In this document: positions 1 to 12,251 of the stretch, one piece after another
Numbering within the stretch: the stretch's first letter is position 1
Layout of the letters: every line of letters starts with the position of its first letter
Assembly: GCF_028769735.1 (NCBI RefSeq)
Contig: NC_088195.1
Coordinates: 496,001 to 560,000, forward strand
Source of the DNA: Zonotrichia leucophrys gambelii
Lineage: Eukaryota; Chordata; Aves; Passeriformes; Passerellidae
Length of the DNA stretch: 64,000 nucleotides
Reading direction: 5' to 3'
Notes under the pieces: generated by a model
Databases searched by the model: none
The model's input: only the letters and a program-made list of their open reading frames with translations
Told to the model about the DNA's origin: nothing
Position numbers and translations under genes: made by a program

Positions 1-1483
1 TGAGACAGGAGGATTCCACCTCTGTTTTTCCTTTCCCTTGCTTTGTTTACTAAAACCACATTTAATGGCTGGTGTGCTTGGCTGGGGCTGCTGTGGGCCC
101 CTGTGTGTCACCTGTGTGAGCTGTGCCAGGCGAGGCAGCCAGTGGGCACTGCCCTGCTCTCCCCGTTTCCTGTGGGAAAGCTGTGCAGGGCTGCCCAGGA
201 TCAATCCGACCCCTTTCAGTCAGTGGGGAGAGCTCTCCCGTTGCAGCCGCCTGCTTTCCATTGTAAGCTGATCGTTTCTGGCATGTGTGGTGTCCCTTTG
301 ATTGGAATCCATTCAGAAGCTTCCACAGCAGCGCTGGGGAGCCTCAGCTGACACAGCCATTCATCCCTGGGAGCGGGGCACCCTCGGCCCGGGCAGCTTT
401 CCCAGGGCTGTGCCAGCTCTCTGCACCTCGGCTGCAGGAAATGCTTGAGACCTTTTCTGCTCTGGGAGCCCCTGGGATTCATGGGTGCACTGTGGCTGCT
501 GGGAACGTGCTGGTTTCCAGCTCTGGTGATGGAATAATAGGCTGTGCTCCTGTCCTCCCCTGGCACTTGTGAAATGTGCCCCAGAGCTTGGGAGGGTGCC
601 ATTCCTGCCATCAGTCCCCATCCTCAGAGCCCTTTGGTGCGTTTGGGATCTGCAGACGTTGTCCTGAGGCACAGCAGAACTGTCACAGAGTTATCTCAGC
701 TGAAGGCTCAGGTTAGCAGGAGTTGTCTGGCTGGGGAATTGGCAGAGAGGAGTTTATTTCTGTGCTGCACATGGCAGTGCCTGCTGCACCCTCAGACACC
801 AGGACAGCTTGCACTGATCTGCAGCACCACCCATGGACTGTGGGATGGGGCATGGGGCTCTCTGCAGGAGGAATAAATCCTTGTTTTGTGTCTGGGACTG
901 CTGAGTCCGTGGGGCAGATTCATCTGGCACGTGGGGTTTGTGTGGTGTAACAGGCCAGGGGGCACAGCCACATTAACCTTACTTGGCTGTGCTTGTAACC
1001 TCACTTGGCATGTTTTGGTCTTGCAGATGAATCCAGGATATATCTGGGCTTTCTGTTGCTTTCTTCTGGGAGGAAAAGTATTTCAGTCACCACTCTGACT
1101 GGAACTTTTAATGTTCTTCCTGCACATTTGTCATAAACGCATCGAATTACTGAGTTTGATAGAGTCTGACTCCCTTCTTACATTAATTTATGTCCTGGTA
1201 GACAGTGTTTCTTGCTATGAATATCCTGCAGGAATAGAACATTGGGTCCGACTGCAAATACAGCCAATTATTTTTCCTCTTTGTCTGACACCGGGTCCTA
1301 TTCCGGTAACTGTGTCACGCTCCGAGGGATGTGCTGTGTTTGCATCCTGCTCTCTCTGAAGGGGCAGCTCGGGTGCTGTGCAGTGTGCCAGGCACCAGGG
1401 ACAGCCCCCAGGGCCTGGGCCCACCACTGCTGCAGCTGCAGCGGCTGGAAACAGGATGCAGCTCCCAGTGGTGCAGGTCCCAG

Positions 1484-1640
1484 TGATGCAGGTCCCTTTG
1501 TGGGTGACAGGAACAGGCAGCTCCAGGTGATGCAGGTCCCTTTGTGGGTGATGGGAACAGGCAGCTCCAGGTGATGCAGGTCCCTTTGTGGGTGATGGGA
1601 ACAGGCAGCTCCAGGTGATGCAGGTCCCTTTGTGGGTGAC
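1484..1640. repeat. 44-bp tandem repeat, about 3.5 copies
   Basis: The string TGATGCAGGTCCCTTTG recurs at 1484, 1528, 1572 and 1616, an exact 44-bp spacing. The units are nearly identical, so the array is young or homogenised. It lies in the inferred INKA2 intron. Confidence 0.9.
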
Positions 1641-4600
1641 CTCTCCCTGCTGCTGGAGGCAGAGCAGGAGGGTGGGTGGTGTCACAGATCTCATCCCTTG
1701 GTGTTCCTGAGGGAAGGGTGCAAAGGAGTGACTTGGCAGCAGATGTCCTGTCGTGTTTAACTGGGGACAGAAGGCAGTCACAGGTTTGGCCTCTGGGTTA
1801 TTTCCAGAGCGGCCACCTAAAGATGAGGGTGGATTTTTTCAGACTCCCAGTTTCACATAATCAGGAATGTTGAAGAGCAGATTCCCAGGACAGCAGGTCT
1901 GGGCTGAGAACTGACACTTCTAACCATCATCTTTGGTGGTCAGTGGTCTCTCTTATCCTTGGGCTGTGAGTGAAATCTGAAATTTGGAGTTATTTTTGTC
2001 CCATTTTTATCCTGGTTGAGGAGAATTGATTTCTCTGATTTGCCTTTAAGCACAGGGAGTGTGACTGGGAAGCACAACCAATATCCTTGCAGTGGGAAGG
2101 AGGGTGGGTAATGGAGTGGTGTGAACCACATCTGTCATGGCTAACATCTGCTTAGGGTCTGTTGAAATTGTTGTGAGGGGGAGTCTCAGGTTCAGTTTCA
2201 GCATCCTTCCTCTTTCAGGTAAACTGTGAGCTCACTGTCAGCATCCCATACACACCTACCCTGGGAATAGGTAAAAGAGAGACTTGAAATTATTGTGATA
2301 AAATGCAAGGACTGAAAGACAGCTGCAGGCCCTTGGCATGCTCCAGAGGAAGGAGAAGAAGGGTGGAATGAGGGACTGGAGAGAGCTGTGTGTGAGCTCT
2401 GTGTGCAGCAAGGCCATGGCCAGCCACAACTGCAGGCTTGCAGGAGATTAATCCAGTTACTGACCCAAAGGGAAACACAGAAACAATATGATCAGCTCAG
2501 CAGTTCTAAAATAATTTCAGTCTCTCTTATGTCATCTGCTTTAAATACCAATTGTTTGGGGTGCTGCCTCTGTTGCCCATCAGAACTACTATTATGAACT
2601 ATTTGCCATTTGTTCTTTCCTGTCCTCTTAGCAATAACTTCCTCTGTGTGCATTTCTTTTTCCTAAGAGCTGCACATCTGTCTTCCTCCTGGTTGTGACA
2701 AACACACTGAGGGCTCTTCTTCCCAGCTCTGGGCTTTTCCTTTCCATCAGCAGCACAGAGCTGGGGCTGGGCTGGGGATGCAGAGCTGGGGATGGAGGAG
2801 ATGGGCTGGAACTGATCCTGAGAGCTCAGAGAACGGAGGTGTAACAGGACAACATCAGTTCCCAAAGGGGCTGGGAAAGGTTACTGATTTACCTGGGAAG
2901 GGGAAGGAAAATCTCCCTTGTTTGTGGATCTCAGGTGTTTGAGGTTGATGAAGTGCCAGTAACTGCTGGAGGAGGTTCCTTGGGCAGGCTGTGTTAATCA
3001 GTGGTGAAGATCAGTGATTTACCATCAGGGTAAAGCAGTTGTGGTTATTGTTTGGGGTGAGGAGATCATGGACAGGGTGGCTTCCAAAGCAGTTGTGCTT
3101 TGCTGCTCAGGATGGGGCACTGCCAGTGCAAAATACATTCTATATATGAACTCTGGCAGCTTTGGTCTGGTTCCCCCCGTGTTGAATATTCCCTGACGGT
3201 CATTTGAAAGTGGAATTTTGCATTTTGCACCTCAGTTCTCAGTGCTTGGGGTGTCTGCAGTCTGAGTGAGCCTTGCTCTGAGGAGCACGGAGGCAGAGCT
3301 GGCTCCCACCTGCACAGGAGGCTGAGCCAGGTAACACCTCAGGGCTGCAGAAGGAACCGCTCCCAGCACACCCCAGTCCCAGGCACCGAAGGGGAGCACA
3401 GCCCTGTGAGTACTTGTCTTGCTTTAAAGGGCATGAGTTGGCTTGTGCAGAATTAGGCACCAAATTTTTCATGCCAATTTTTAGGGATTGCAAAAGTTTC
3501 AGGAATAATGAGATCCAGTTTGAGGCATCTGATTTTTAACTGGTGTATAGAGCTAGATTTGGGTATCTGCAAGTTGTCCTGGTTCTAAGAGGGCTTTTTT
3601 GAAGCAGAGAAGCCAAACCACCACTTCTGTTGAAGGGCTGAGCGTCTCAGGTGAGACACCTGGGGACACAAATCTGAGTTCCTTGTGCATGAAGTGTGTG
3701 ACCCAGAGCCACTGAGGGCTGTCCCTTCAGCCTGGAGTTCCCACCATCTCCAGCAGGCCATCCATTTGATTTCCAGCCCAATCTGCTGAATTTTTTGCAG
3801 AATCCCTTTTTCTTCTCGCAGAGCAGGCAGTTCAGTCCTGACCCTCTGCCAGGGAGGGGATCTCTCCTCCCTGGGACATTGTTCTTTTTCTGGAGAGCCT
3901 CAGAGAAGCCAGTCTGGACTTGGGAGAGCTGAGATCTTGGCAAGGAGGAGAGGCTGGCAGTGAGACACTGGGGCAGGTTTATTTTCCCTCTGGAATTTTC
4001 TCTCCAAGGTGAGTGCTGTTAATTGCAGGTGGATGGAATCCAAGCCCCGCGGGCTGTTCGGTCACCAGGCAGTGACTTCACCCTGGGCTGGGCTTCCCTC
4101 TCTCTCCATTCTGTACAACACTGAGCAGACACCAAGAAGAGCAGGAGATAAAGCAGAGGGGGTTGGTTTGCCTCATTTTTTATCTTGCACAACCCGAAAT
4201 TACAAAAGTGTTTGCCAGCAGGGTTGGAAGCCTCAGGATGTGCAGCAATGTGGTGGGGTCCACATTGCTGGAGGGGCTGGAGGGTGGGATTGCCCATCCC
4301 AGGGCAGGGGCACAGCCCAAAGCCCCCTCTCCTCTGCTGTGCTGCCAGGGCTCAGCCCAGGACCCCCACTCTCATTCACAGCAGAGCCTTCCCACACAGG
4401 AGATCATCCCCCCTTCTTCTCCAGCAGTTCAGCTGCCCAGGCTGGTGCTGGCCCAGCTTTGGCCTGATGCTTTGTTCAGGAGGAAAGGTGCTGCCTTTGG
4501 GCTCCGTCTGTTCCTGTGGGGCAGCTGGCTCTCCCCAGCACTGCCCACCCTGCCCAGGAAGGGTTAATGCTCCCTGGGCTGGCCTGGCTGGGCCCTGCAG

Positions 4601-6310
4601 AGCTGCCCCAGCCCGGGGCAGTTCCCTGAGCCTGGGGGATTGCAGGGCAGGTGCCAGGGGGGCTGGAGGAGCCCCGTCCAGGGCAGGACCCCGCGCTCCC
4701 CAGGGCGCGATTACTGCCCAGGGGATTTGGTGGGAATGGCCAATGAGGGGCCAGGCTGGCTCCAAATCCAGCTTTTTCCAAAGCCCCAGATAAACCAGAC
4801 TGCCATTAATAAGGCAAGGAGGGTTAGGACGAGCAGCATCTCAGCAATCTGGAGAGGTAAGGTGCAGTTCTGTCTGAGGCTGGCCCCAGCTCGGGGTGGG
4901 AACAGGGTCACGGTGAGGATGCAATTGGGACATTATTTACACATCTGCAGCAGGAGTTTATTTGCTGATGTTAAGAAATGCCATAGCTGGAGGCTCTGCG
5001 CAGTGGGATCAGGAAGCTGAGCACAGATTTTCTGTGTCTTTGTAGCTGTGTGCTCATTCTGGGTGATAAACAAGTTCCTTGAGAGGAAAGCTCTGAAAAA
5101 TGTCTGTAACCTGCTGGTGAGTTTAGTTCCAGGTTCTGGGGTTTGAAATGGGATTTGTGGTCAGAAACTGTTGAGCAGTTTCCCCTTGGAGAGCTGGGCT
5201 GTCACAATTCTCTGATGGCTGCTCTTCCTCGCTGCTCAGCTCCACGTACAGAGATGGAAATAGAGCGAGTAATTGCGCCAGCTTGGGTAAAATGAAGGAG
5301 ATGTAGGAAACAAAGCTTGGTAATGTAAAGCTGAACATAAGAATAACAGAAGAAGCTGGCCTTTTTCACCCTAATCTTGAGATCTGTACAAGAAATGGTG
5401 ATGAGCTTTTTAGAGTGCTGGTGACAGCGTAGGCTGGAGCTGCCTGGACGGGGTAATCTCTGCAAACCCCTCAGCCAGAGTGAAGTGACACTGCAGCCCT
5501 GCCGGCCCCACTCCCCTCCTGCTAAAAATGACTCATGGCAGCTGTTGGGAAGTGGAGCCCGTGTGTTTCCTGGTGCTGCTTTGGGAATATGATCCAGATC
5601 CTGCAGGAGAGAGAGAGAAAGCAGCAGAGCGAATAAAGGGGGAGCTGGGAAGCTCTGGAGAATAACTTGCTTATTTTAAGCCTGGTGAAGAAAGTTCAAT
5701 CTTTGTAGTGAGGTTCAGGGATGAAGCAGAACTGCTACTAAAGGTCCTAGCCTGGGAATCAGAGAATTCCTGCTTGAATGTAAGTAATCCTGGAGTTTGT
5801 TGGTTGTTCTGTGCAAAATTTCCAGTGCATTGAAATGTCTTTGATTGTCCTCAAGCGAGAGGGGCCTGTGCTGAGGGCATTGAGAGCTGGAGATGGGTTA
5901 TGGAGTAACAATTTAATTCTTCCTGGGGTTTATTTTTAATCGACTTGAGCGCTTCAGGTGAGGAAGCAGGGCTCTGTTCTGGCTCCTGATTTCAGCTGGC
6001 GGCAGGGCACAATGGACTCAAAAGCACAAGAACATTCTAAAACTGGCGGCAGCCAAAACCATTCATAGTTCTACACCTTGGGCTTCTGCCAAGCAATTAA
6101 TGGGAACCCAAACTCTTTATTTTTGTTGTCAGGTCAAACAATCCACTTCTGTCAGCTCCTCTTAATCCTAGAGGGACGCTCCTAGAAAAACCTAAGGAGA
6201 ATCAGAGTGCTGTTGGCTGAAGTGGGTGCAGTGCAGGTGGGATTGATGGCAGAGGTGGCCAGGAGGGAGGGCATGGCCCAGAGAGCTGCTCAGCCCTGCT
6301 TTGCTGCCCT

Positions 6311-6394
6311 GGGGACACTGCTGGGGACCCTGACCCATGGGGACACTGCTGGGGACCCTGACCCATGGGGACCCTGCTGGGGACCCTGACCCCC
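6311..6394. repeat. 28-bp tandem repeat, 3 copies, beside a splice acceptor
   Basis: Units start at 6311, 6339 and 6367 and each reads GGGGACAC(C)TGCTGGGGACC followed by CTGACCCA. The array stops about 33 bases before the INKA2 exon at 6428, so it covers the region where the intron branch point should lie. Confidence 0.88.
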
Positions 6395-6427
6395 AGGGAG
6401 CCTGACGCGCTGTTCTCTCCCCCCCAG

Positions 6428-7336
6428 CTGTCCATGAAGGAGGTGGGTGACGGGCTGCACGAGCAGATGAACTGCATGATGGGCGCCCTGCAGGAGCTGA
6501 AGCTGCTGCAGGTGCAGACGGCCCTGGAGCACCTGGAGCTCTCGGAGCAGCGCCGCTGCTGCAGGAGCAGCACGGGGACGGGGCTGGGGGATGCCCAGGG
6601 ACACTGCCCCCCGTCCCTGGCGTGTCCCGTGCCACAGCCAGCCAGCCTGTGCCAGCCTGCTGCGTCCCCAGAGAGCCACCAGCCCCAGGACAGCCCCTGC
6701 TCCTCGCAGAGCCTCTGCAGGGACGGTGTGTGCCCCCCTAAAGGACCTTCCTGCGTGCCCCGGGCACCAGAGCCCAGCCAGGGCACGGCTGGGGCATGGG
6801 CACCGTGCCAGGAGTGCCCGGGCTGTGACGATGGCCACGACTGGACCTCGTCCCTGATGTCGCAGAGCAGGAACCGGCAGCCGCTGGTGCTGGGCGACAA
6901 CATCTTCGCAGACCTGGTGGGCAACTGGCTGGACCTGCCCGAGCTGGACAAGAAGGGCGACAAGGGCGAGGCCTCCCTGTCCCTGAGCAGGTCCCAGGAG
7001 CTCTGCAGGAAGTTCTCCCTCACAACAAACATCTTCAAGAAGTTCCTGCGCAGCGTGCGGCCGGACCGCGACAGGCTGCTCAAGGAGAAGCCCTGCTGGC
7101 TCCCGCCCGAGGACAAACAGCCCCACATCTCCAAGAGGTCCAAAAAGATCAGCAAACTCAAGGGCACGTTTTACCTGCCCCTGCACGGCAACCTGCAGAG
7201 CCACCACAGCAAGGCAGAGAGGTGCCCGAGGGCAGAGGGCCGTGGTGAGCACCCCAAGGGGGGCACCAGGAAAGTGCCCGAGCCCAGAGACTACAGCCAG
7301 GCTGGCTTTGACATCAACACGGCCGTGTGGGTGTGA
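6428..7336 (+). CDS. INKA2: INKA2 (FAM212B), last coding exon; PAK4-inhibitor family
   Basis: The exon starts after CCCCCCAG and reads 302 codons in phase 0 to TGA at 7334-7336. Mammalian INKA2 is about 297 residues, so only a short N-terminus encoded upstream is missing. Seen: an amphipathic N-terminal helix (exon residues 1-40, starting LSMKEVGDG, with MNCMMGALQELKLLQVQ); a low-complexity Ser/Pro/Cys/Gln linker (45-135); the conserved Inka box around 138-174, containing DWTSSLMS, NRQPLVLGDN and FADLVGNWLDLPEL; a second conserved block NIFKKFLRSVRPDRDRLLKE (201-220); a basic KRSKKISKLK stretch (236-245), possibly a nuclear signal; and the family C-terminus GFDINTAVWV. By family knowledge the Inka box binds and inhibits the kinase PAK4, affecting the cytoskeleton and cell migration. 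The first in-frame Met in the exon is not the true start. Lies tail to tail with RAP1A, as in mammals. Confidence 0.95.
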   Translation: MSMKEVGDGLHEQMNCMMGALQELKLLQVQTALEHLELSEQRRCCRSSTGTGLGDAQGHCPPSLACPVPQPASLCQPAASPESHQPQDSPCSSQSLCRDGVCPPKGPSCVPRAPEPSQGTAGAWAPCQECPGCDDGHDWTSSLMSQSRNRQPLVLGDNIFADLVGNWLDLPELDKKGDKGEASLSLSRSQELCRKFSLTTNIFKKFLRSVRPDRDRLLKEKPCWLPPEDKQPHISKRSKKISKLKGTFYLPLHGNLQSHHSKAERCPRAEGRGEHPKGGTRKVPEPRDYSQAGFDINTAVWV

Positions 7337-7684
7337 GCCTGCCCTGCCCAGCCTCTCACAGCCCTGCTCTGCCCAGCATCTCCACACCCACCGCCAGCTG
7401 GAGGCCGCCCACCTGCTCAGGGACTCTGACAAGAGAGGATCCTGCAGAAATGCTGCACACGGAATTTTCTGCACAACTCCAGCTCCAGGGACTGCCTGAG
7501 CAGCAGCTCCTCGTGGGGAGACCTTTGGGGACCAATATTGGCAAAAATAATGCAGATCTTTAGCAGCTTTAGGGTGAGTGGTGCCACAGGTAATTAGCTC
7601 CTGGTGCCAGGCCCATTCCATCATCTCCAGCTCAATGGTGCAGCACAAAATCCATGGTGTGCATGTGTGTGTATGAGTGTGCAA

Positions 7685-7704
7685 ATATATATATATATAT
7701 ATAG
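7685..7704. repeat. (TA)n microsatellite
   Basis: About ten uninterrupted AT/TA dinucleotides within the INKA2 3' UTR; probably length-polymorphic. Confidence 0.9.
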
Positions 7705-8168
7705 TTTTGTTAAAAAAATCTATTCCTGCTTGTGTGCACTTGAAACTGGGTTACAAACCTGGCATCCCAAGCCTTGTACCTGAAGCACTTGTTATTTAAA
7801 TGGAAAGAAATAATTTGAATTTATAAGACTTGAACAATTGCTGAGTGGGGGCCAGACCCCCAGCTTTGGGGGAGTTTCTCCTTAATCTGTGTCCCTGGTG
7901 CCCTGCCAGCATCTCTCCCTCCCCTGCCAGTCCAACCAGGGGGCACAAGGCTCCTTACAGGGGTTTGTGACCGGGGGTCTCGGTGGGTTTGCCCCTTCCC
8001 CTTGTCCCTGTGGATTGTTGCAGGTACAGCACTGCTGAAGTTCACGGTTGGATTTTCTCCCAGATGCAAAGTTCGGTGCCCCATCTCGTGTTGTGTTCCT
8101 GTTGCTGTTGTACAAACCCTGCTGTGACAGAACCAAGTTCTTCCGTGTCCGACTCTCTGAGAGTTTCC

Positions 8169-8174
8169 AATAAA
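8169..8174 (+). terminator. INKA2: AATAAA poly(A) signal of INKA2
   Basis: Canonical hexamer in CCAATAAAGTGGG, about 830 bases after the INKA2 stop codon, with GT/CT-rich sequence downstream. Confidence 0.6.
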
Positions 8175-8546
8175 GTGGGATTGTCTCACTCTGCTCTGGG
8201 ACACCCTGGCTCTGTTCTCTCACTGTGGGGGTTCCCTGGCTGTTCCCCGCTGGGGCTGGGCAGTGTGGGGAGTTTGCATCGCAGGAGAGGCTGTAAATCA
8301 TGGCACAGCTCCCTGCCAGGGTGCCAGCGCTGCTGCAGAGTGAGCCCCTGCTCAGCCTGAGCCTCCGGGGCTCCTGCAGCCTCCCCATCCCTCCTGCCCC
8401 CAGCAGTGACGCGGGCACGGGTGTGGGGTGTGGGGTTTGGGGTTTGGGGAGAGGCTGCTGCCAAGGGAAGAGCCCCAGGGCTGGCTGGAGAGGGGCACAG
8501 GGCCAGGGATGTGGCACAGCCATGGGCAGTGAGACGGTGCTCACAG

Positions 8547-8845
8547 GGTTTCTTGGATGAGCGAAGAGATGAGGATCTGACTCCGTGTTTCAGAAGGCTG
8601 ATTTATTATTTTATTATATATATTACATTAAAACTATACGAAAAGAATAGAAGAAAAGGTTTCATCAGAAGACTAGCTAAGAATAGAAAGGAAGGAATGA
8701 TAACAAAGGTTTGTGGCTCAGCTCTGTGTCCGAGCCAGCTGACTGTGATTGGCCATTAATTACAAACATCCACCATGGGCCAATCACAGATGCACCTGTT
8801 GCACTCCGCAGCAGCAGATGACCGTTGTTTACATTTTGTTCCTTT
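8547..8845 (-). mobile_element. LTR-like fragment, songbird endogenous retrovirus type
   Basis: The block has the look of a solo LTR common in songbird genomes. It has an AT-rich segment with AATAAA-type hexamers on the minus strand near 8598-8625 and CCAAT-type boxes (TGATTGGCCATTAATTA and GGGCCAATCACAG) near 8750-8785. It ends in ACCGTTGTTTACATTTTGTTCC. No internal gag/pol coding sequence flanks it. Orientation follows from the position of the poly(A)-like hexamers. Family assignment is from memory; boundaries are approximate. Confidence 0.55.
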
Positions 8846-10228
8846 GTTTCTTTATTTTAAACACCCAGCTTTGCTCCTGCTGAGCTTCCCGAGGCTGAGG
8901 CCAGCACAGCACAGGCAGAATTCTTGTTCTGCTTTGCAAATTAAATATAGGCACAAGGCAGGCCGTGCTTGTGCCCATACAAGGAGAGGAGCAGGGCAGC
9001 CCCCGAGCTCAGCACTGCTGCAGGAACCCGAGCAGGCTTTGTCCTTCCTCCTGTGGGCTCCAGGGCTGCTGCTGCTTCCCCCTTTCTCCTTTCTCTGAAT
9101 GCTGAGAGGCTGCTTGGGAAGCATTTTTTTTGCCTCCTCTTTTATCAGCAGTTCATCCTGTTTGTCACCTCCCCTCTGCTTTCCAGAGGGTCACCAAAGA
9201 GAAGGAGTTTTCCAGAGAGAGGAGCGGCTTTGCATTAAAATAGGATTTTCCAGGGTGTTTGCAGCGACAAATCCAGTGTGGGCTAGGCTTCAAACGCTTG
9301 GAAATAGCAAGAAAATGCAGCTGCATCTCAAAGTTCTTAAGAGAAAAAAATATTTAATAAATATTCTTTATAGACATTCAAATAATGAAGAATATCACCC
9401 AAGCCAGACATCCTCCCTAATTTAGTCTCCAGAGCAGGATCTACTAATAGATCAGAGTTGGATTTGTGAATTACCATTTCACTTCTCCAGGGACTTTTCC
9501 TGAAATTACAATGGCTTTTGCTCCTCTTTTTTCCCTTCATGAAAATGCCACGAAATTGTTCTCCATTATTGAGTATGAAACCCAGCTAATTAGCACGATG
9601 GCAGCGTGTGAGGAGGCCCTGGCTGCGTTCTGCATGGCTGATAGGAGTGAGTGGCTAATCCCAGACACGGGGCAGTAATGGGAGGAGGAGGAGGCTCCCC
9701 GTGGGCCTGCCTGGGAGGGCAGCGATGGCAGGGGCAGCGTTGGGATCTATGGAAATCCCTGCTCAGGCTCAGCCAAGGTGGGCACTGGGATTTACAGAAA
9801 TCCCTGCTCAGGCTCAGCCCAGGGCTGGCTGAGCAGCACACCCAGGGCTCCCAGGCACCCAGCCCTGCAGCTGCACAGCCCTGGGATGGATGGATGAGTG
9901 CTGCTCTGGCCCATATGGCCTAATGGCAAGAGAGGATTTAGCTCTTAGCATTAATGGAGTGCTTTTGCAGGAGCTGCTGCTGCTCCCTGGGCTTTCCCTT
10001 GCTGGAGCCCACACCCTGCTCTCCGGCCAGATGGCCTCCAGAAGGCTCCCAAATGTGCTGTAATTAAAGAGCCTTGATTTCCAAACCCATTTCACAGCTT
10101 ATTCCGCTGACAATGAGATGGGGCTGCTTGGGCTGCTGCAGGGCAGGAGGAGAGGGAAACACGGCTGGCTGCTCTCAGGAGTGTTTGTGTTTGCTGTTTG
10201 CTGTTTGTGCAGGGGCAGGACAGGGGCA

Positions 10229-10432
10229 GGGGCTTTAAACTGGAGCAGAGCAGCGTTAGGTGGGATATTGGGATGAAATTCCTTCCTGTGAGGGAGTGAG
10301 CCCCTGGCACAGGTGCCCAGAGCAGCTGTGGGTCCCTGGCAGTGCCCAAGGCCAGGAACTGCGGCAGTGGCAGTGTCCCTGCCCAGGGACTGGAATTAGG
10401 GCATGTTTAGGGTGCTTTCCAACCCACACCGT
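10229..10432 (+). mobile_element. CR1 LINE, 3' end fragment
   Basis: The order of phrases is that of the avian CR1 tail: TTTAAACTGGAGCAGAG, GGATATTGGGATGAAATTCC, GAGGGAGTGAGCCCCTGGCA, GCCCAGAGCAGCTGTGG, CAGTGCCCAAGGCCAGG, then CTTTCCAACCCACACC. It is 5'-truncated and diverged, as is normal for old CR1 copies. Confidence 0.85.
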
Positions 10433-12251
10433 GCTGCAGCTCTCCCCAGGTACCTGCTCAGAGCTTTCCCCTCCTCTGGGCTCCCTCTGCTCCAGACAAT
10501 TGCAGGGCTCACACCCAGGGCAGGCAGCCAGGCGTTGGTGCTGCAGCTGCCTGATCTGCATGTGCTCATGCTAATGGTGTGGAAACCATTCAGGGCCGGC
10601 TTTGTGCTGGGTTTCCTGTGCCCTGAATGGAGCTCTGCCTGAAAAAGGAGAGGCTGGCTCCTCTGCATTCGGCATCATCCAAGAGGGGAAATTTCTGTGT
10701 GCTGTTCACCTGCTTTCCAAAGGTGTGGCAGATGAGATGCTGTTGGCAGCATGGTCGGAGCTTTGCATGGAATATATGGCTTAAAGAGGCAAATTACAGA
10801 GATATTCCTATTTATTCCTAGGAGGAATGGGAGAAACATTCTATTTGCAGCTCCAGAGTATTGGGAAATTCTCTGGAGATAAACTGCATTGCCAGGAAAG
10901 TGGAGCAAAAGTCCTCCTTCAGCAGGGGTTTTATGGCAGCTGTAAATCACCCAGAGATGGAGGGGATAGGGCACCTCAGACAGCCAAACCTGCCCCTTCC
11001 TCCTGCACCCTGCACCCTGCCCCAGCCAGCTCCATGAGGCTCTGAGTGCTGAAATCCCCCCAGAGCAGCCTCTCACCCTGCAGCCCCTCCAGGGCAGCAT
11101 TCCCACAGTCCCCACCCCGGGGATTGTCCCCAGCAGGGTTCAGCTCCTTTGCCATGGTGTGATTTCATGGGACAATTCCATGTGACACATCTTGGAGAAT
11201 CACAGGGGAGCTGAAGGCCCACAAGACACAGAGCCCCTCATCTCTGCGAGGATCACAGCTGGAGAAAACAACCCCCAGGTGAAGGACTTGCAGCCTTTCC
11301 TCTGGGACGCAGCGAGGGCCTGAACACTGTACTATAAATTAATTATTTAGATTCCATTCCTGCAGTGAGAGCCATCTGGCCAGATGCCTCCACCCTCCCC
11401 AGAGCCCCCAGGAGCTCTCAGCACTCCAGGCTGGAGGAGAGAGCTCTCCACATGTATCTCAATGGGCTGGGGCTGCTCCTGCCCTGCAGGAAGCAGAGAT
11501 AGATCCAGAACCACTCTCAGCACTCAGGTTCCTGAGCCATTCTGTTTCTCTGGAATTAGGGCACCCCTGAAGCCTCTGTGCTGTAGGAAAGGTGCTGTTT
11601 GTCCACAGGGACCTGGAGTGGGCAATGGGAATTGCCTGGACCTGCAGGGATGGCTCAGAGAGTTCCTCTGCACCTCAGACAATCCCATTTCCATCTGTGG
11701 GGCTCCATGCCAAGCTCTGGGCAGGAGAGCCCTGCTCTCCTCTCCTCTCCCAGCTCTGGGTTAACGGGGATCCAAAGCAGTTCTGCGCTCACAGAGGGTC
11801 AGGTGTTTGTAGCCCTCAGCTTTGGGGCATTGCCAGCGTCCCCCACATAACCAGGGATGGGCACTGTGGGGAAGGACAGCCCCGGGCTGGGAGAAGCTCT
11901 GAAGGAAGCAGGGGAAGTGTTTTCCTGTCATGACCCAGGGGAGAGCCAAGAGGGAAAGAGTTAAAAGCTGTCTCCAGGCAGGAGAACAAAACCACCATTG
12001 CACTCATCTCGCTGCTGTGCTCATCTAATTACGTTATTTAACAGGATACCCTCTCATTGATTTTAATTACTCACATAATTTGGGAAGTAATTCACAGCAC
12101 ATCCCTGCAGGGTGCATGAGTCTGAGCTGGGAACAATGTGCTGGAGTCTGTGCCAGAGGAGGGAGGGAGGGGAGATGAGCCCTAGCTCCCAGGCCAGAAG
12201 GATCTGGGGACCTGTCCCTTGGGAAGGGCTCCTCGGGGAGCTGGGGTGATC

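Larger units (their letters stand above)
1..6427 (+). other. INKA2: INKA2 intron (inferred), no exon recognised
   Basis: This stretch ends at the 3' splice site of the INKA2 last exon (CCCCCCAG, AG at 6426-6427), so it is read as intron. The short upstream coding exon expected from the mammalian gene (about a dozen residues) was looked for and not recognised; it may lie before the window. No open frame here resembles a known protein. Two small tandem repeats (1484-1640 and 6311-6394) are listed separately. GT-AG pairs such as the TTGAAT/GTAAGT at about 5795-5805 exist but are unsupported. Confidence 0.55.
7337..8190 (+). other. INKA2: INKA2 3' UTR with poly(A) signal
   Basis: This runs from the stop codon to the first good poly(A) signal, AATAAA at 8169-8174, followed by T/GT-rich sequence (GTCTCACTCTGCTCTGGG), so cleavage is likely near 8190. 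It includes a (TA)n run at about 7685-7704. The end is inferred; no transcript was available. Confidence 0.6.

Noticed and set aside
4790..4870. Candidate INKA2 upstream exon ending GGAGAG/GTAAGGTG
   Set aside because: Encoded residues do not resemble the INKA2 N-terminus and no acceptor or promoter features support it.
6290..7684. 464- and 321-codon minus-strand frames opposite INKA2
   Set aside because: Shadow frames of the GC-rich INKA2 exon and adjoining repeat; the + strand has the conserved protein.
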